A DNA stretch of 64,000 nucleotides from NCBI GenBank assembly GCA_964476155.1, contig CAYYYS010000006.1, positions 39,137 to 103,136 on the forward strand, written 5' to 3'. This document shows, one piece after another, positions 39,316 to 48,408 of this stretch. The stretch comes from JAHIYU01 sp964476155 (lineage in GTDB: Bacteria; Krumholzibacteriota; Krumholzibacteriia; LZORAL124-64-63). Each line of letters starts with the position of its first letter. The first letter of the stretch is position 1. Both the position numbers and the translations under genes were made by a program. The notes under the pieces were generated by a model that was not told where the DNA came from, made no database searches, and saw only the letters and a list, made by a program, of their open reading frames with translations.

Positions 39316-39362
39316 TCTCTTAATCAGTAGGTTCGGGGGTTCGATTCCCTGGCGGCGTACCA
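39316..39362 (+). other. 3' half of a tRNA-Lys(CTT)-like gene, possible attachment-site scar
   Basis: The sequence runs from the anticodon loop (CTCTTAA, anticodon CTT at 39319-39321) through the variable loop, a T arm with loop TTCGATT, and acceptor strand GCGGCGT-A-CCA. No matching 5' half (D arm or ACGCCGC acceptor strand) lies upstream. The T stem has a G-G mismatch. Integrases often recombine at tRNA 3' halves, so this resembles an att site left by a lost element. Confidence 0.6.
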
Positions 39363-39376
39363 GCAGATACAAAGAG

Positions 39377-39402
39377 AAGGCCGACCCTCCGGGGCCGGCC
39401 TT
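39377..39402 (-). terminator. Terminator of the second peptide-transporter gene
   Basis: AAGGCCG and CGGCCTT pair around a 12-nt loop. On the minus strand the hairpin is followed by CTCTTTG, 24 bases after the transporter stop. Confidence 0.75.
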
Positions 39403-39425
39403 CCCGCATTACAGAGACCGAGCGC

Positions 39426-40901
<1,476 letters not shown>

Positions 40902-41087
40902 GAGTACTCCCGTGGGATGATGGGGTGAGGCGGTAACCGTGTCACGCTATGCAGAGCCGCCGCATCGGTCAAGAGGTTATCAGTTGTGCCTTCGAAATTG
41001 TGTCTGGTCGCAGATAGCACCGATTCGATGAGGACAATACAGTGCACTTACGCTATGTTGTGCGCCAATTCCACCAGGAGGTATGCT

Positions 41088-41897
41088 TTGAAAGGTTGGA
41101 TGCTCTGGGTTCTCGCCGTGGTCATTACTTTGGCCTCGGCCTTTTATCAGCGAACGACTGGCCCCACCTACGAGGTGCGTGTAAATACAGAGGTCGCCGG
41201 CGCCGAAGTGCGGGGCGAACTGCTGCGCAGCCACAGTGTCAGCGCCGATTTGCCCGTGGCGCTCGAAGTACCGGACACCGACGTGACCGGCGTCGTACTC
41301 TGGCGTCGTCTGGGCGCCGGTGACGACTGGGCGCGCAATCCCATGGATCGCGAAGGGGAACGGCTGGTGACCCACCTGCCCGCCCAACCGTCCGCGGGCA
41401 AGCTTGAATACAGCGTGATTCTGACCCGGGGCGACCGGACCATCGTCGTGAACGGGGACGAAGCGGTCGTCGCCCGTTTCAAGGGCGATGTGCCCGGGTT
41501 CGTGCTGGGGCCCCATATCTTCTTCATGTTCTTCGGGATGCTCTGGTCCAACCGCGCCGGGCTGGAGGCGCTGGTTGGCGGCGCGGGTCGGCACAGGATG
41601 GCCCTGATGACCCTGGGCCTGCTCGTGGTTGGTGGACTGATCCTGGGCCCCATTGTTCAGAAATACGCCTTCGGCGCCTATTGGACCGGCTGGCCGTTCG
41701 GTGAGGACCTCACCGACAACAAGCTCGCGGTCGCAGCGTTGGCCTGGGCGATCGCGGTGTGGCGGCGCGGCAGCGGCAAGGACGCGCGGGCGGCGGCAAT
41801 CATCGCGGCGTTGGTGGTTTTCGCCGTGTACATGATTCCGCACAGCATGAACGGGTCGACGTTGGACTATGCGACCATGGAGACGGTTACGGGTTAA
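41088..41897 (+). CDS. Membrane protein of unknown function
   Basis: 269 residues. One N-terminal membrane helix (MLWVLAVVITLASAF) is followed by a soluble beta-rich domain of about 125 residues, then four helices. TTG 41088 has AGGAGG six bases upstream and is preferred over longer starts. The last four codons and stop lie inside palindrome 1. No family recognised. The topology suggests a periplasmic sensor or ligand domain held by a helical bundle. Confidence 0.6.
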   Translation: MKGWMLWVLAVVITLASAFYQRTTGPTYEVRVNTEVAGAEVRGELLRSHSVSADLPVALEVPDTDVTGVVLWRRLGAGDDWARNPMDREGERLVTHLPAQPSAGKLEYSVILTRGDRTIVVNGDEAVVARFKGDVPGFVLGPHIFFMFFGMLWSNRAGLEALVGGAGRHRMALMTLGLLVVGGLILGPIVQKYAFGAYWTGWPFGEDLTDNKLAVAALAWAIAVWRRGSGKDARAAAIIAALVVFAVYMIPHSMNGSTLDYATMETVTG

Positions 41898-42019
41898 TCC
41901 GGCTCAACCAGCGCCGGCAGAGATACACGGACCCCTTTCAGGTTCCGGCTCTTCGAGAGTCACTTGAAAGGGGTCCGTGTATCTCTGCCTCCGGCTTGAT
42001 CGGATCAGCCCGAAACCGT
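41883..42019. repeat. Long palindrome 1 with conserved apical loop
   Basis: The centre is a 23-bp perfect stem (41918-41940 with 41965-41987). The inverted symmetry continues outward with a few mismatches and gaps to about 41883 and 42019. The left arm takes in the last codons of the plus-strand gene, and the right arm ends beside the ArsM stop. The 24-nt loop carries an inner hairpin, GGCTCT-TCG-AGAGTC, and is identical over 23 nt to that of palindrome 2. The basal stems differ apart from a shared AGATAC/GTATCT end. Confidence 0.85.
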
Positions 42020-42853
42020 TTATCGGGTGATCCGTAAACTCAGACTTGTTACCTTTCCCAGATGTGCAGCCAGCTCATCCATTGACAATCCGTGCTCGCG
42101 TCCGATGCTCTCGGCCAGTCCACTACCGGCCAGCAGATCGGCGCCGTAATTCTTCTCCGCCACGATCTCGATCTCCGCGAAGCCGGCCTCTCGAATCGTG
42201 CGCAGATAGTCCTCGCGCAGCGACGCGTTGCCGACGCAGCCGATGGTGGCGTCGACGCGTTCGGCGATCTCCGGCGGTAGAGCGTCCTCGAGTACGATAT
42301 CGGATACCATCAGGCGTCCGCCCGGCTTGAGCACCCGGTAGGCCTCGGCGAAGACCCGGTGTTTTTCGGGGGAGAGGTTGATGACGCAGTTGGAAATGAT
42401 TGCATCAATGGTGGCGTCATCCACGGGCAGATCCTCGATCAGGCCCGCGCGAAATACCACGTTGTCGAATCCGCCCTTGGCCGCGTTTTCGCGGGCCTTG
42501 ATGAGCATGGCCTCGGTCATGTCCACACCGATGACGCGGCCGGTGGGGCCGACCTGCCGCGCGGCCAGAAAGGCATCCAGTCCGGCGCCGGAGCCCAGGT
42601 CGAGGACGGTTTCACCCGGTTTCAACTCGTCGATGGCCGTGGGATTGCCGCAGCCCAGACCCAGGTCCGCCCCGTCGGGAACCGACGTGAGTTGGTCGGC
42701 CTGATAACCCAGCTTGAGACTGATGTCCTGGGGGGTGGCGCCCGCACAGCCGCAGCTACAGCAGCTCGATCCGGTCTGGGCAATGCGCGCGTATCCTTCT
42801 GAGACGGTTTCGCGCAGTTTTTCGGGGTCGAGGGGGCGTTTCTTCTCGTTCAT
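42020..42853 (-). CDS. arsM: ArsM-type arsenite methyltransferase
   Basis: S-adenosylmethionine-dependent methyltransferase that methylates As(III), a detoxification step; 277 residues. The SAM site is VLDLGSGAGLDAFLAARQVG. Arsenic-binding cysteines are visible in GSSCCSCGC near the N-terminus, ISNCVINLSPEKH and IGCVGNASL, the ArsM set. ATG 42853 overlaps the arsR stop (ATGA) with AGGAG upstream, so the two are translationally coupled. Palindrome 1 begins beside its stop codon. Confidence 0.9.
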   Translation of the reverse strand: MNEKKRPLDPEKLRETVSEGYARIAQTGSSCCSCGCAGATPQDISLKLGYQADQLTSVPDGADLGLGCGNPTAIDELKPGETVLDLGSGAGLDAFLAARQVGPTGRVIGVDMTEAMLIKARENAAKGGFDNVVFRAGLIEDLPVDDATIDAIISNCVINLSPEKHRVFAEAYRVLKPGGRLMVSDIVLEDALPPEIAERVDATIGCVGNASLREDYLRTIREAGFAEIEIVAEKNYGADLLAGSGLAESIGREHGLSMDELAAHLGKVTSLSLRITR

Positions 42854-43197
42854 ATCAACTCCTGAGGCTCTGGGTCGCATGTGGGGCAGCAGGCGTCAAG
42901 AGCGTCGGCGAGCTTGCGCAACCGTCGCGCCAGATCGCCGCAGTCGAGTCGGTACAGGACTTCCTTGCCGTGCTTTACGGCATGGACGACGCCCACCGCC
43001 CGCAACGCCCGCAGATGTCGGGACACGACCGAGATGTCGATGGGCAAACCGGACGCCAGGGCGCTCACGGTCTGGGGCCCGGGTCGGTCGGCCAGCAACA
43101 GCAGCAACCCGATTCGGCTCGGCTCGCCGAGCACCTTGAACGTGTCCGGGTCGAGCCATTGCTCGAGGTCCGAGCAGCATGTACGTCGGTTGATCAT
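42850..43197 (-). CDS. arsR: ArsR-family arsenic-responsive repressor
   Basis: Winged-helix repressor released from DNA when As(III) binds; 115 residues. The recognition helix region is DISVVSRHLRALRAVGVVHAVKHGK. Metal-binding cysteines are present at both ends (RRTCCSDL; DACCPTCDPE). AAGGAG precedes ATG 43197. It probably represses itself and arsM from the operator at 43220-43235. Confidence 0.88.
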   Translation of the reverse strand: MINRRTCCSDLEQWLDPDTFKVLGEPSRIGLLLLLADRPGPQTVSALASGLPIDISVVSRHLRALRAVGVVHAVKHGKEVLYRLDCGDLARRLRKLADALDACCPTCDPEPQELI

Positions 43198-43219
43198 GGG
43201 TTGCTCCTTAATTGTACGA

Positions 43220-43263
43220 TTGCATCAATGTGCAAATATAATCCACTCACGATCATCCCGCAA
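43220..43263 (-). promoter_or_regulatory. arsRM promoter and candidate ArsR operator
   Basis: On the minus strand -35 TTGCGG (43263-43258) and -10 TATATT (43240-43235) are spaced by 17 bases. The imperfect palindrome TTGCACATTGATGCAA (43235-43220) follows at the expected transcription start, a typical position for a repressor site. The -35 match is only moderate. Confidence 0.5.
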
Positions 43264-43276
43264 ACCCTCTTGTGTT

Positions 43277-43609
43277 ATGTTGTCGATATCCCCAGCCGGA
43301 GGTGAACCCATACCCGTATTCATCCTGATGACCAAGTTGTCACCGGAGAGCATGCACGATGCCGCCGATCGCAAGGCTGTCGGCCGCGAGTGGTTGCAGA
43401 AGGTGAAAACCGCCTGTCCCGACGTGAAATGGTTCAACCATTACGCCATCCTCGGTCCGTATGACTACATGGACATCTATGAGGCGCCCGATACCGCCAC
43501 CGCCCATGTGGTGTCGATGATCTCGCGATCCGAGGGGGCCGTGACCGCGGAGAGCTGGCAAGCAATGCCTTGGGAGGAGCATATTCGCCTTATGGCATCC
43601 ATGGCGTAG
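43277..43609 (+). CDS. GYD-domain (ferredoxin-like fold) protein, start uncertain
   Basis: Small alpha-beta protein of about 100 residues with GYD-type text: VFILMTKLSPESM, VKWFNHYAILGPYDYMDIYEAPD and a final WEEHIRLMASMA. In relatives the protein starts MPxYI. Here the position equivalent to that methionine is ATA at 43310, six bases after a perfect GGAGGT. The nearest in-frame ATG upstream is 43277 (no ribosome binding site) and downstream is 43328. The coordinates use ATG 43277. The last codons lie in palindrome 2. It is divergent from arsR and may share its control region. Confidence 0.65.
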   Translation: MLSISPAGGEPIPVFILMTKLSPESMHDAADRKAVGREWLQKVKTACPDVKWFNHYAILGPYDYMDIYEAPDTATAHVVSMISRSEGAVTAESWQAMPWEEHIRLMASMA

Positions 43610-43709
43610 GCCGGGAAGATACGTACACACACGCGCGATTGGTTCCGGCTCTTCGAGAGTCACCAATCGCGCGTGTGTGTACGTATCTTCCCTACGTCAT
43701 GGAAGCCAT
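43592..43709. repeat. Long palindrome 2 with conserved apical loop
   Basis: The centre is a 30-bp perfect stem (43613-43642 with 43663-43692). The symmetry extends outward with two mismatches and a 4-nt gap to about 43592 and 43709. The left arm covers the last six codons of the GYD gene, including its stop. The apical loop has the same sequence as palindrome 1, in the same orientation, though the stem is unrelated beyond AGATAC. It lies between convergent genes, as palindrome 1 does. Confidence 0.88.
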
Positions 43710-43726
43710 GAACGCTTATAGGGGGA

Positions 43727-45517
43727 TCAGTCGAATGCCACATCCCGTCCCTTGTTCTGTGCCTCCAGCCACTCGCGTAGGGGCTGGTAATACTCCAGCA
43801 TGGCCCGCGAGGACAACGGGGCTCCGGTGGCTTCGGTCATCAGCTGTCGCCAGTCTTTGGTGGCGCCGGGCTTCAGGATTTCCAGCAGGTAGGCGCCTAC
43901 TTCGGGCTTCTCGAAATAGGTCGCCGTCTGCGGCGCCTCGTGCAGGATCTCGCGACAGATGTGATCGTGGAGTTGATGCAGGATCACACTGCTCAGGGCG
44001 TAATCGTAGTACTGGGCCGGGTCGTCGCTGATGTGGGTTTTGGTGGCCGGATCGCACCACTGATTGCCGCGGGGCGATGGTGGTTCGACACCCTGGAACT
44101 CGCCCACGTATTGCCACCAGCGGGCGTTCATCTCGTCGACCGCCAGGGGTTCCTCGTAGAAGTCGTGCTCCCAGTGGGTCATCGTGCCGCAGGCGAAGGG
44201 CAGGAAGGTGACCGGTCCGAGCAGGGCCTGATTGAGCAGCCACTGGATCTGGTCGATCTCTTCGTCTTCGCTCAGCAACTCGATGGCCCGCAGGTACGCG
44301 GTCTGGCTGGACACCAGCTCGATCAGGGTGCCCACGCCCTCGTGGAACGCGCGGTTGGCGCCGGTGCGCAGGACGAAGGGTACGTCGGGATTGCTGTAGG
44401 CCAGGTAGTAATAGACGTGGCCCAGTTCGTGGTGGGTGGTCTGAAGCCAGTCGAAGGTGGGCTCGACGCTCATCAAAGACCGCACGTCCTGGTCGAGATC
44501 GATATGCCAGGCCGACGCGTGGGTGTTCTTCTTGCGCTCGCTGTCGGGGGGCAGGGCATAGAGGTCGCTGTTCTCCCAGAAGCTCGCCGGCAGCGCCGGG
44601 AAGCCCATCGATGTGTAGTAGCCCTCCGCCTTGGTCAGGAGCCATTCGGGAGAGCGGTCGGCGACCAGGGCGTCCAGGTCGATGCCCTCGACGACGCCCG
44701 GCCAGGCCTGGGACCACTTATTGCCGATCCAGTGGGCGGGGAGTTTGCGGGGGACCGGCACGTCCCAGCGCGCGGCCAGTTCGTGGCGGACCCAGCAGTG
44801 GAGCTGACGATAGAGGGGCATCATGCCGGCAAGGACCTCGTCCATCAGCTCGATCATTTCTTGCGGCGTCATGCCGTACTCGCTCACCTCCAGGGCGAAG
44901 AATGAAGTGTGGCCCATGCTGGTCGCGGTTTCGTTGCGCAGGTCGCGCAGGTCTACCAGACCGTCACGCAGGCTCGGACCGATTTCCTTGCTGGCTTCCC
45001 ACCAGGCCTGACGCGCGGCGAGGTCGGGCGAGTCGCCCAGCCCGACGGTGACCTCGTTGGCGCTCACGGTGCGGGGCTCTTCTCCGGGCAGGTCCACGCT
45101 GAATTCGAAGCCGTAGAGACGCTCGTTCTGGGCGGCCTCGGCCTCGATCAGCTTCGAGGTGGTCTCGGGGATGGTGCCGGGGAACTTGGCCGCGTTGAGC
45201 AATAAGTAGTTGAGCTGCTGACGCTGGACGAAGGTCAGGCCGTCGCTTTTGAGGTACTCCTGGGCGCGGAGGATGAGTTCGGCGTTGCCCAGTTTCCCGG
45301 CGAAGGCCTTTTCGGCGGTCACGCGGGCCTCGGAGGTGACGTCGCCGATGTCGGTGTTGGCGTCCCAGCGGGCGCCCTCGGCCAGTTGCCAGAGGTCGCG
45401 GTATAGGGTGTCGTATTCGGCGAGGAAGGTGTCGAGGTCGTCGGTGTCGTTTGAAAGGCAGCCGGTCAGGGCGAGTGGGATCAGGATACAGAGCAGGATC
45501 GTGTTCGTCAGACGCAT
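43727..45517 (-). CDS. M2-family (ACE-like) zinc dipeptidyl carboxypeptidase lipoprotein
   Basis: Peptidyl-dipeptidase of 596 residues, anchored as a lipoprotein (lipobox LTGC, Cys20). The zinc site is TTHHELGHVYYYLAY (HExxH, about residue 362). The third ligand lies in NRAFHEGVG about 30 residues later, as in angiotensin-converting enzyme. Other ACE-like stretches are PAHWIGNKWSQAWPG and ASAWHIDLDQDVR. ATG 45517 follows CGGAGCG. It probably trims dipeptides in the periplasm, a possible supply for the POT transporters. Confidence 0.88.
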   Translation of the reverse strand: MRLTNTILLCILIPLALTGCLSNDTDDLDTFLAEYDTLYRDLWQLAEGARWDANTDIGDVTSEARVTAEKAFAGKLGNAELILRAQEYLKSDGLTFVQRQQLNYLLLNAAKFPGTIPETTSKLIEAEAAQNERLYGFEFSVDLPGEEPRTVSANEVTVGLGDSPDLAARQAWWEASKEIGPSLRDGLVDLRDLRNETATSMGHTSFFALEVSEYGMTPQEMIELMDEVLAGMMPLYRQLHCWVRHELAARWDVPVPRKLPAHWIGNKWSQAWPGVVEGIDLDALVADRSPEWLLTKAEGYYTSMGFPALPASFWENSDLYALPPDSERKKNTHASAWHIDLDQDVRSLMSVEPTFDWLQTTHHELGHVYYYLAYSNPDVPFVLRTGANRAFHEGVGTLIELVSSQTAYLRAIELLSEDEEIDQIQWLLNQALLGPVTFLPFACGTMTHWEHDFYEEPLAVDEMNARWWQYVGEFQGVEPPSPRGNQWCDPATKTHISDDPAQYYDYALSSVILHQLHDHICREILHEAPQTATYFEKPEVGAYLLEILKPGATKDWRQLMTEATGAPLSSRAMLEYYQPLREWLEAQNKGRDVAFD

Positions 45518-45804
45518 GGGTCGCTCCGGAAGAGGGGGGCGCGTGGTTCGGGGCGTGGGGGGATCCTAGGTGTGGGGTGCTTTTGTTGGAAGCACTATAT
45601 GACCGCTGGCCGGTTGAAATGAATCTACAGGAGGCTTGGCTGGGGATGTGTCTACGCGCAGGAATCATGCCTCGATGGCGGCGTAACGCATTATATATAA
45701 AGGTGTTAACGCTTGCGGGGTAGGCACTCTATGGCTATATTGGATCCATCGAATGCACTCGTTTCGACCTCCCGCGAAACGCACGTTTTCCGGGAGGTTA
45801 TTCT
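45518..45804. other. Intergenic region without recognised gene
   Basis: 287 bp between divergent loci. It contains an AT-rich stretch (TATATATAAAGG near 45692) and no clear coding sequence. It may hold the promoters of the peptidase gene and the broken HNH gene. Confidence 0.3.
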
Positions 45805-46516
45805 ATGTCCGCCAGCGAAATCCATGCTCGTCTTGAAGCTGCTTTGAGAGAACTGAAACGCGCCGAAAAGAACGCGGTTCTTCTGTTCGGCGAGATTCTC
45901 AGCCGCAAGTTGTATCGGGATCTTGGGTACTCATCCATTCAGGCCTACGCGGTCGAGTCGCTCGGATTCACGCCGAGCAAGACCTCGCAGTTTGTGCGAC
46001 TGGCTGGATCTGGCTGATTTGTCGGTGGACCCGCTGCCCACTGATGCTCCGATCATAGTGAACACCAAATACACGTCAGCACAATACGCACGCCATGAAG
46101 CCCTGCTCGAAACGATCCGTAAGCGAGGCGGTCGGAAAGACTCGCCGGTACGCGGGATGGATCGCGCCGAACTGGTGCTCGCCGCGCTGAGCGATCTGGC
46201 GGAGAAACTGGTGCAAGGGACGGAAACCAAAGCTGCTGCCGCCTCGCCCTATCAAGTCGTCGTTTACATGTGTAAAACGTGTGGCAAATCTGAAGCGCAA
46301 ACCGACCGCGGCCCCAAGCCCATATCAACCGAAGTCGTGCAATGCGATGCCGTCATCAAGGAACCCGGCCAACCCAACCGCTCAACCATCCCACCAAAAG
46401 CCCGCCAAGCCGCCATGATCCGTGCCAACCACCGTTGCGAAACACCGGGCTGCGGTCGAGCGCGGTTCCTGGAAGTACACCACCGCCGCCCGCGATCGCA
46501 GGGCGGCGGCCATTAA
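45805..46516 (+). pseudogene. Broken HNH endonuclease gene
   Basis: The N-terminal part (MSASEIHARLEAALRELKRAE..., to a stop at 46017) is the usual start of a family of 13E12/DUF222-like HNH nucleases with an N-terminal helical domain. The frame then shifts by one. The rest continues in the other frame from about 46010 with TSAQYARHEALLETIRKRG, a Cys pair CKTCG and the HNH start CETPGCGRARFLEVHHRRPRSQGG. The middle of the family is deleted, and the gene ends within the HNH motif. A non-functional remnant. Confidence 0.75.
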
Positions 46517-46577
46517 GCGGACAATCTTCAGGTGTCGTGTTCAGCCTGCCACCAGTTGGTCCATCAGCCGGCGAGGC

Positions 46578-48296
46578 TCATCGGCTCAAGGTGATCTTGC
46601 GCGATTCCGAGTACACACCCGTTCGCAATCCCAGCAGGTATACGCCGGAGGGAACGGCTTCGCCATGTTCGTCGCGGCCGTCCCACATTGCCGTGTGCTC
46701 CCCGTCGGGGAGGTAGCCATCTGCCAACACTTTGACTTCGCGCCCCATGGCGTCGAAAACGGTCAGGCGGCAGAACCCGGCCTCCGGCATGGTGAAAGCG
46801 ATTTCCGTGCGCGGGTTGAAGGGGTTGGGGTGCGCGCTCAGGCGTGATCCAGACAGGGCAGGCGGTGTCGAGGCGGCCTCGTCGACTTCCACCATGACCG
46901 TCCGGTACCCGTTGGCCGGGATGTCGACGTCTACGTAACAAACGGTGTGTGCGCCGGAATCGTCCACCTGGGCCAGGGTGCCCCCGGTGACCATATAACC
47001 GGCCGCGCCAGCGGGCATGTTGATCTTCAGCCGTCCGTACTCGAAGCGCTCGTTGTAGCTGTTGACGACCTGGGCGGTGACCGTGTCGTGGGTGCCGTCG
47101 TTGGCCGGAGAGTAGCCTACGTAGAGTTCGTTGCCGTCGTAGGCGTCGAGGGTGGGCCGGGGATCGAACGCGCCGTCGACGAAGCGGATCAGGCGGAACG
47201 GACGATTGCTGCCGCTCGCGTTGTCGGTGGCGATGTCGAAGGGGTGGCTGTAGTCGTCGGTGTCACGGTGTATGTGCCCCCAGAGCGCCATGTCGATGCC
47301 CAGGGTGCCGAGGTTCAACTCGTTGTCGAAGTCGTAGTGATGGAACAGGACATTGTGGGTGGCGCCCGCGGCGGCGATGTCCTGGCTCAGCCAGGTCATC
47401 TGTCCCGACGTGAAGCTCTCGGCGCCGTAGGTGGAGTACCGCCAGCTGTCGTAGTTGTCGTAGGCCTCGATCCCGATGAAGTGCACCGGGCCGTAATCGA
47501 AGCTGTAGTTCTGCGTGTACTCGGGCGCGCCGGCCGGCGGCGAGTCCAGTCGCTGCCAGCCGTAGAAGCGCCACCAGTCTCTTCGGGCGGTGCCGTCCGA
47601 CGGTGGTGTGCTGTTCCAGCCGCCGATGTCGTGGTTGCCGGCGGTCAGGTAGACGGGTACCTCGAACTCGCCCAGGTGCATCTGGCTGCGGCTGTAGTAT
47701 TTCTTGTCCAGGTAGTCCTCGAGTTCGCCCTCGTGGATCAGGTCGCCGGTCAGCAACACGAACTCGGGGTTGATGATGTTCACGTCGAGGGTAATCTCGC
47801 GCAGGCCTTCGCTGGTGGTGCTGTCGGTGTCGGCGCCGTTCTGGTAGTAGTAGAGATAGGTGGGTAGATGCGTGTCGGTGATGTGCACGAAGTAGAAGTC
47901 GTCCCGATAGGCCGCGATCACGCGCACGGCGTCCTGGGTGGTATCGTCCACGCCGCCATCGGCGGTCACGCGCAGGTCGTAGAGCTCGTGGACGGGCATC
48001 TCGGGTATGGTCGCGGTGATGGTCCACCAGGTGGTCGTGGCGTCGTAGGATGAGGCGCTGATAGCCAGGGGGATGTTCAACCCGCCGCGCTCGAGGGTCG
48101 CGGTCCAACCGGTAGTCGACGGGTCGGCCACGCAGCTGATCTCCAAGTCGTCGCCCGGCCGCACCATGGACGGGATGTTGAGCAGCGGACGCTGGATGAC
48201 CGTCAGGGTGTCGCCGGTGGTGTAGGTCTGGGCGAGCAGGGGGGGTGCCGTGACGATCAACAGAGTCAGCAGCAGCAGGGCTCGGGCGAGACGCAT
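46578..48296 (-). CDS. Secreted metallophosphoesterase with FlgD-like C-terminal domain
   Basis: 572 residues with a signal peptide (PLLAQT). After an N-terminal beta domain, all calcineurin-type metal motifs are present: HITDTHLP (about 135), LLTGDLIHEG (182), AGNHDIGGW (220), LFHHYDF (317) and ALWGHIHRD (340). A beta region follows and the last 85 residues are the FlgD-like domain starting HPNPFNPRTEIAF, as in the S8 and CapA-like proteins. The substrate is unknown; secreted relatives cleave phosphate esters or nucleotides. Confidence 0.85.
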   Translation of the reverse strand: MRLARALLLLTLLIVTAPPLLAQTYTTGDTLTVIQRPLLNIPSMVRPGDDLEISCVADPSTTGWTATLERGGLNIPLAISASSYDATTTWWTITATIPEMPVHELYDLRVTADGGVDDTTQDAVRVIAAYRDDFYFVHITDTHLPTYLYYYQNGADTDSTTSEGLREITLDVNIINPEFVLLTGDLIHEGELEDYLDKKYYSRSQMHLGEFEVPVYLTAGNHDIGGWNSTPPSDGTARRDWWRFYGWQRLDSPPAGAPEYTQNYSFDYGPVHFIGIEAYDNYDSWRYSTYGAESFTSGQMTWLSQDIAAAGATHNVLFHHYDFDNELNLGTLGIDMALWGHIHRDTDDYSHPFDIATDNASGSNRPFRLIRFVDGAFDPRPTLDAYDGNELYVGYSPANDGTHDTVTAQVVNSYNERFEYGRLKINMPAGAAGYMVTGGTLAQVDDSGAHTVCYVDVDIPANGYRTVMVEVDEAASTPPALSGSRLSAHPNPFNPRTEIAFTMPEAGFCRLTVFDAMGREVKVLADGYLPDGEHTAMWDGRDEHGEAVPSGVYLLGLRTGVYSESRKITLSR

Positions 48297-48360
48297 AGAG
48301 GAACTCCTCGAGTAAGGGGTGATGCTATCAATCAATTATCATGCATATGGCTCAAAATTG

Positions 48361-48388
48361 CAATCCCGAGCTGAGTTGCTCGGGATTG
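48361..48388 (-). terminator. Terminator of mqnD
   Basis: CAATCCCGAGC and GCTCGGGATTG make a perfect 11-bp stem around 6 nt. On the minus strand CAATTTTG follows. It ends the mqnD transcript and separates it from the phosphoesterase gene downstream. Confidence 0.88.
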
Positions 48389-48408
48389 TTCGTCTGTCCG
48401 GATGTGGC

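Noticed and set aside
39260..39362. Complete tRNA-Lys gene
   Set aside because: No D arm or 5' acceptor strand complementary to GCGGCGT lies within 100 bases upstream, and the T stem has a mismatch; only the 3' half is present.
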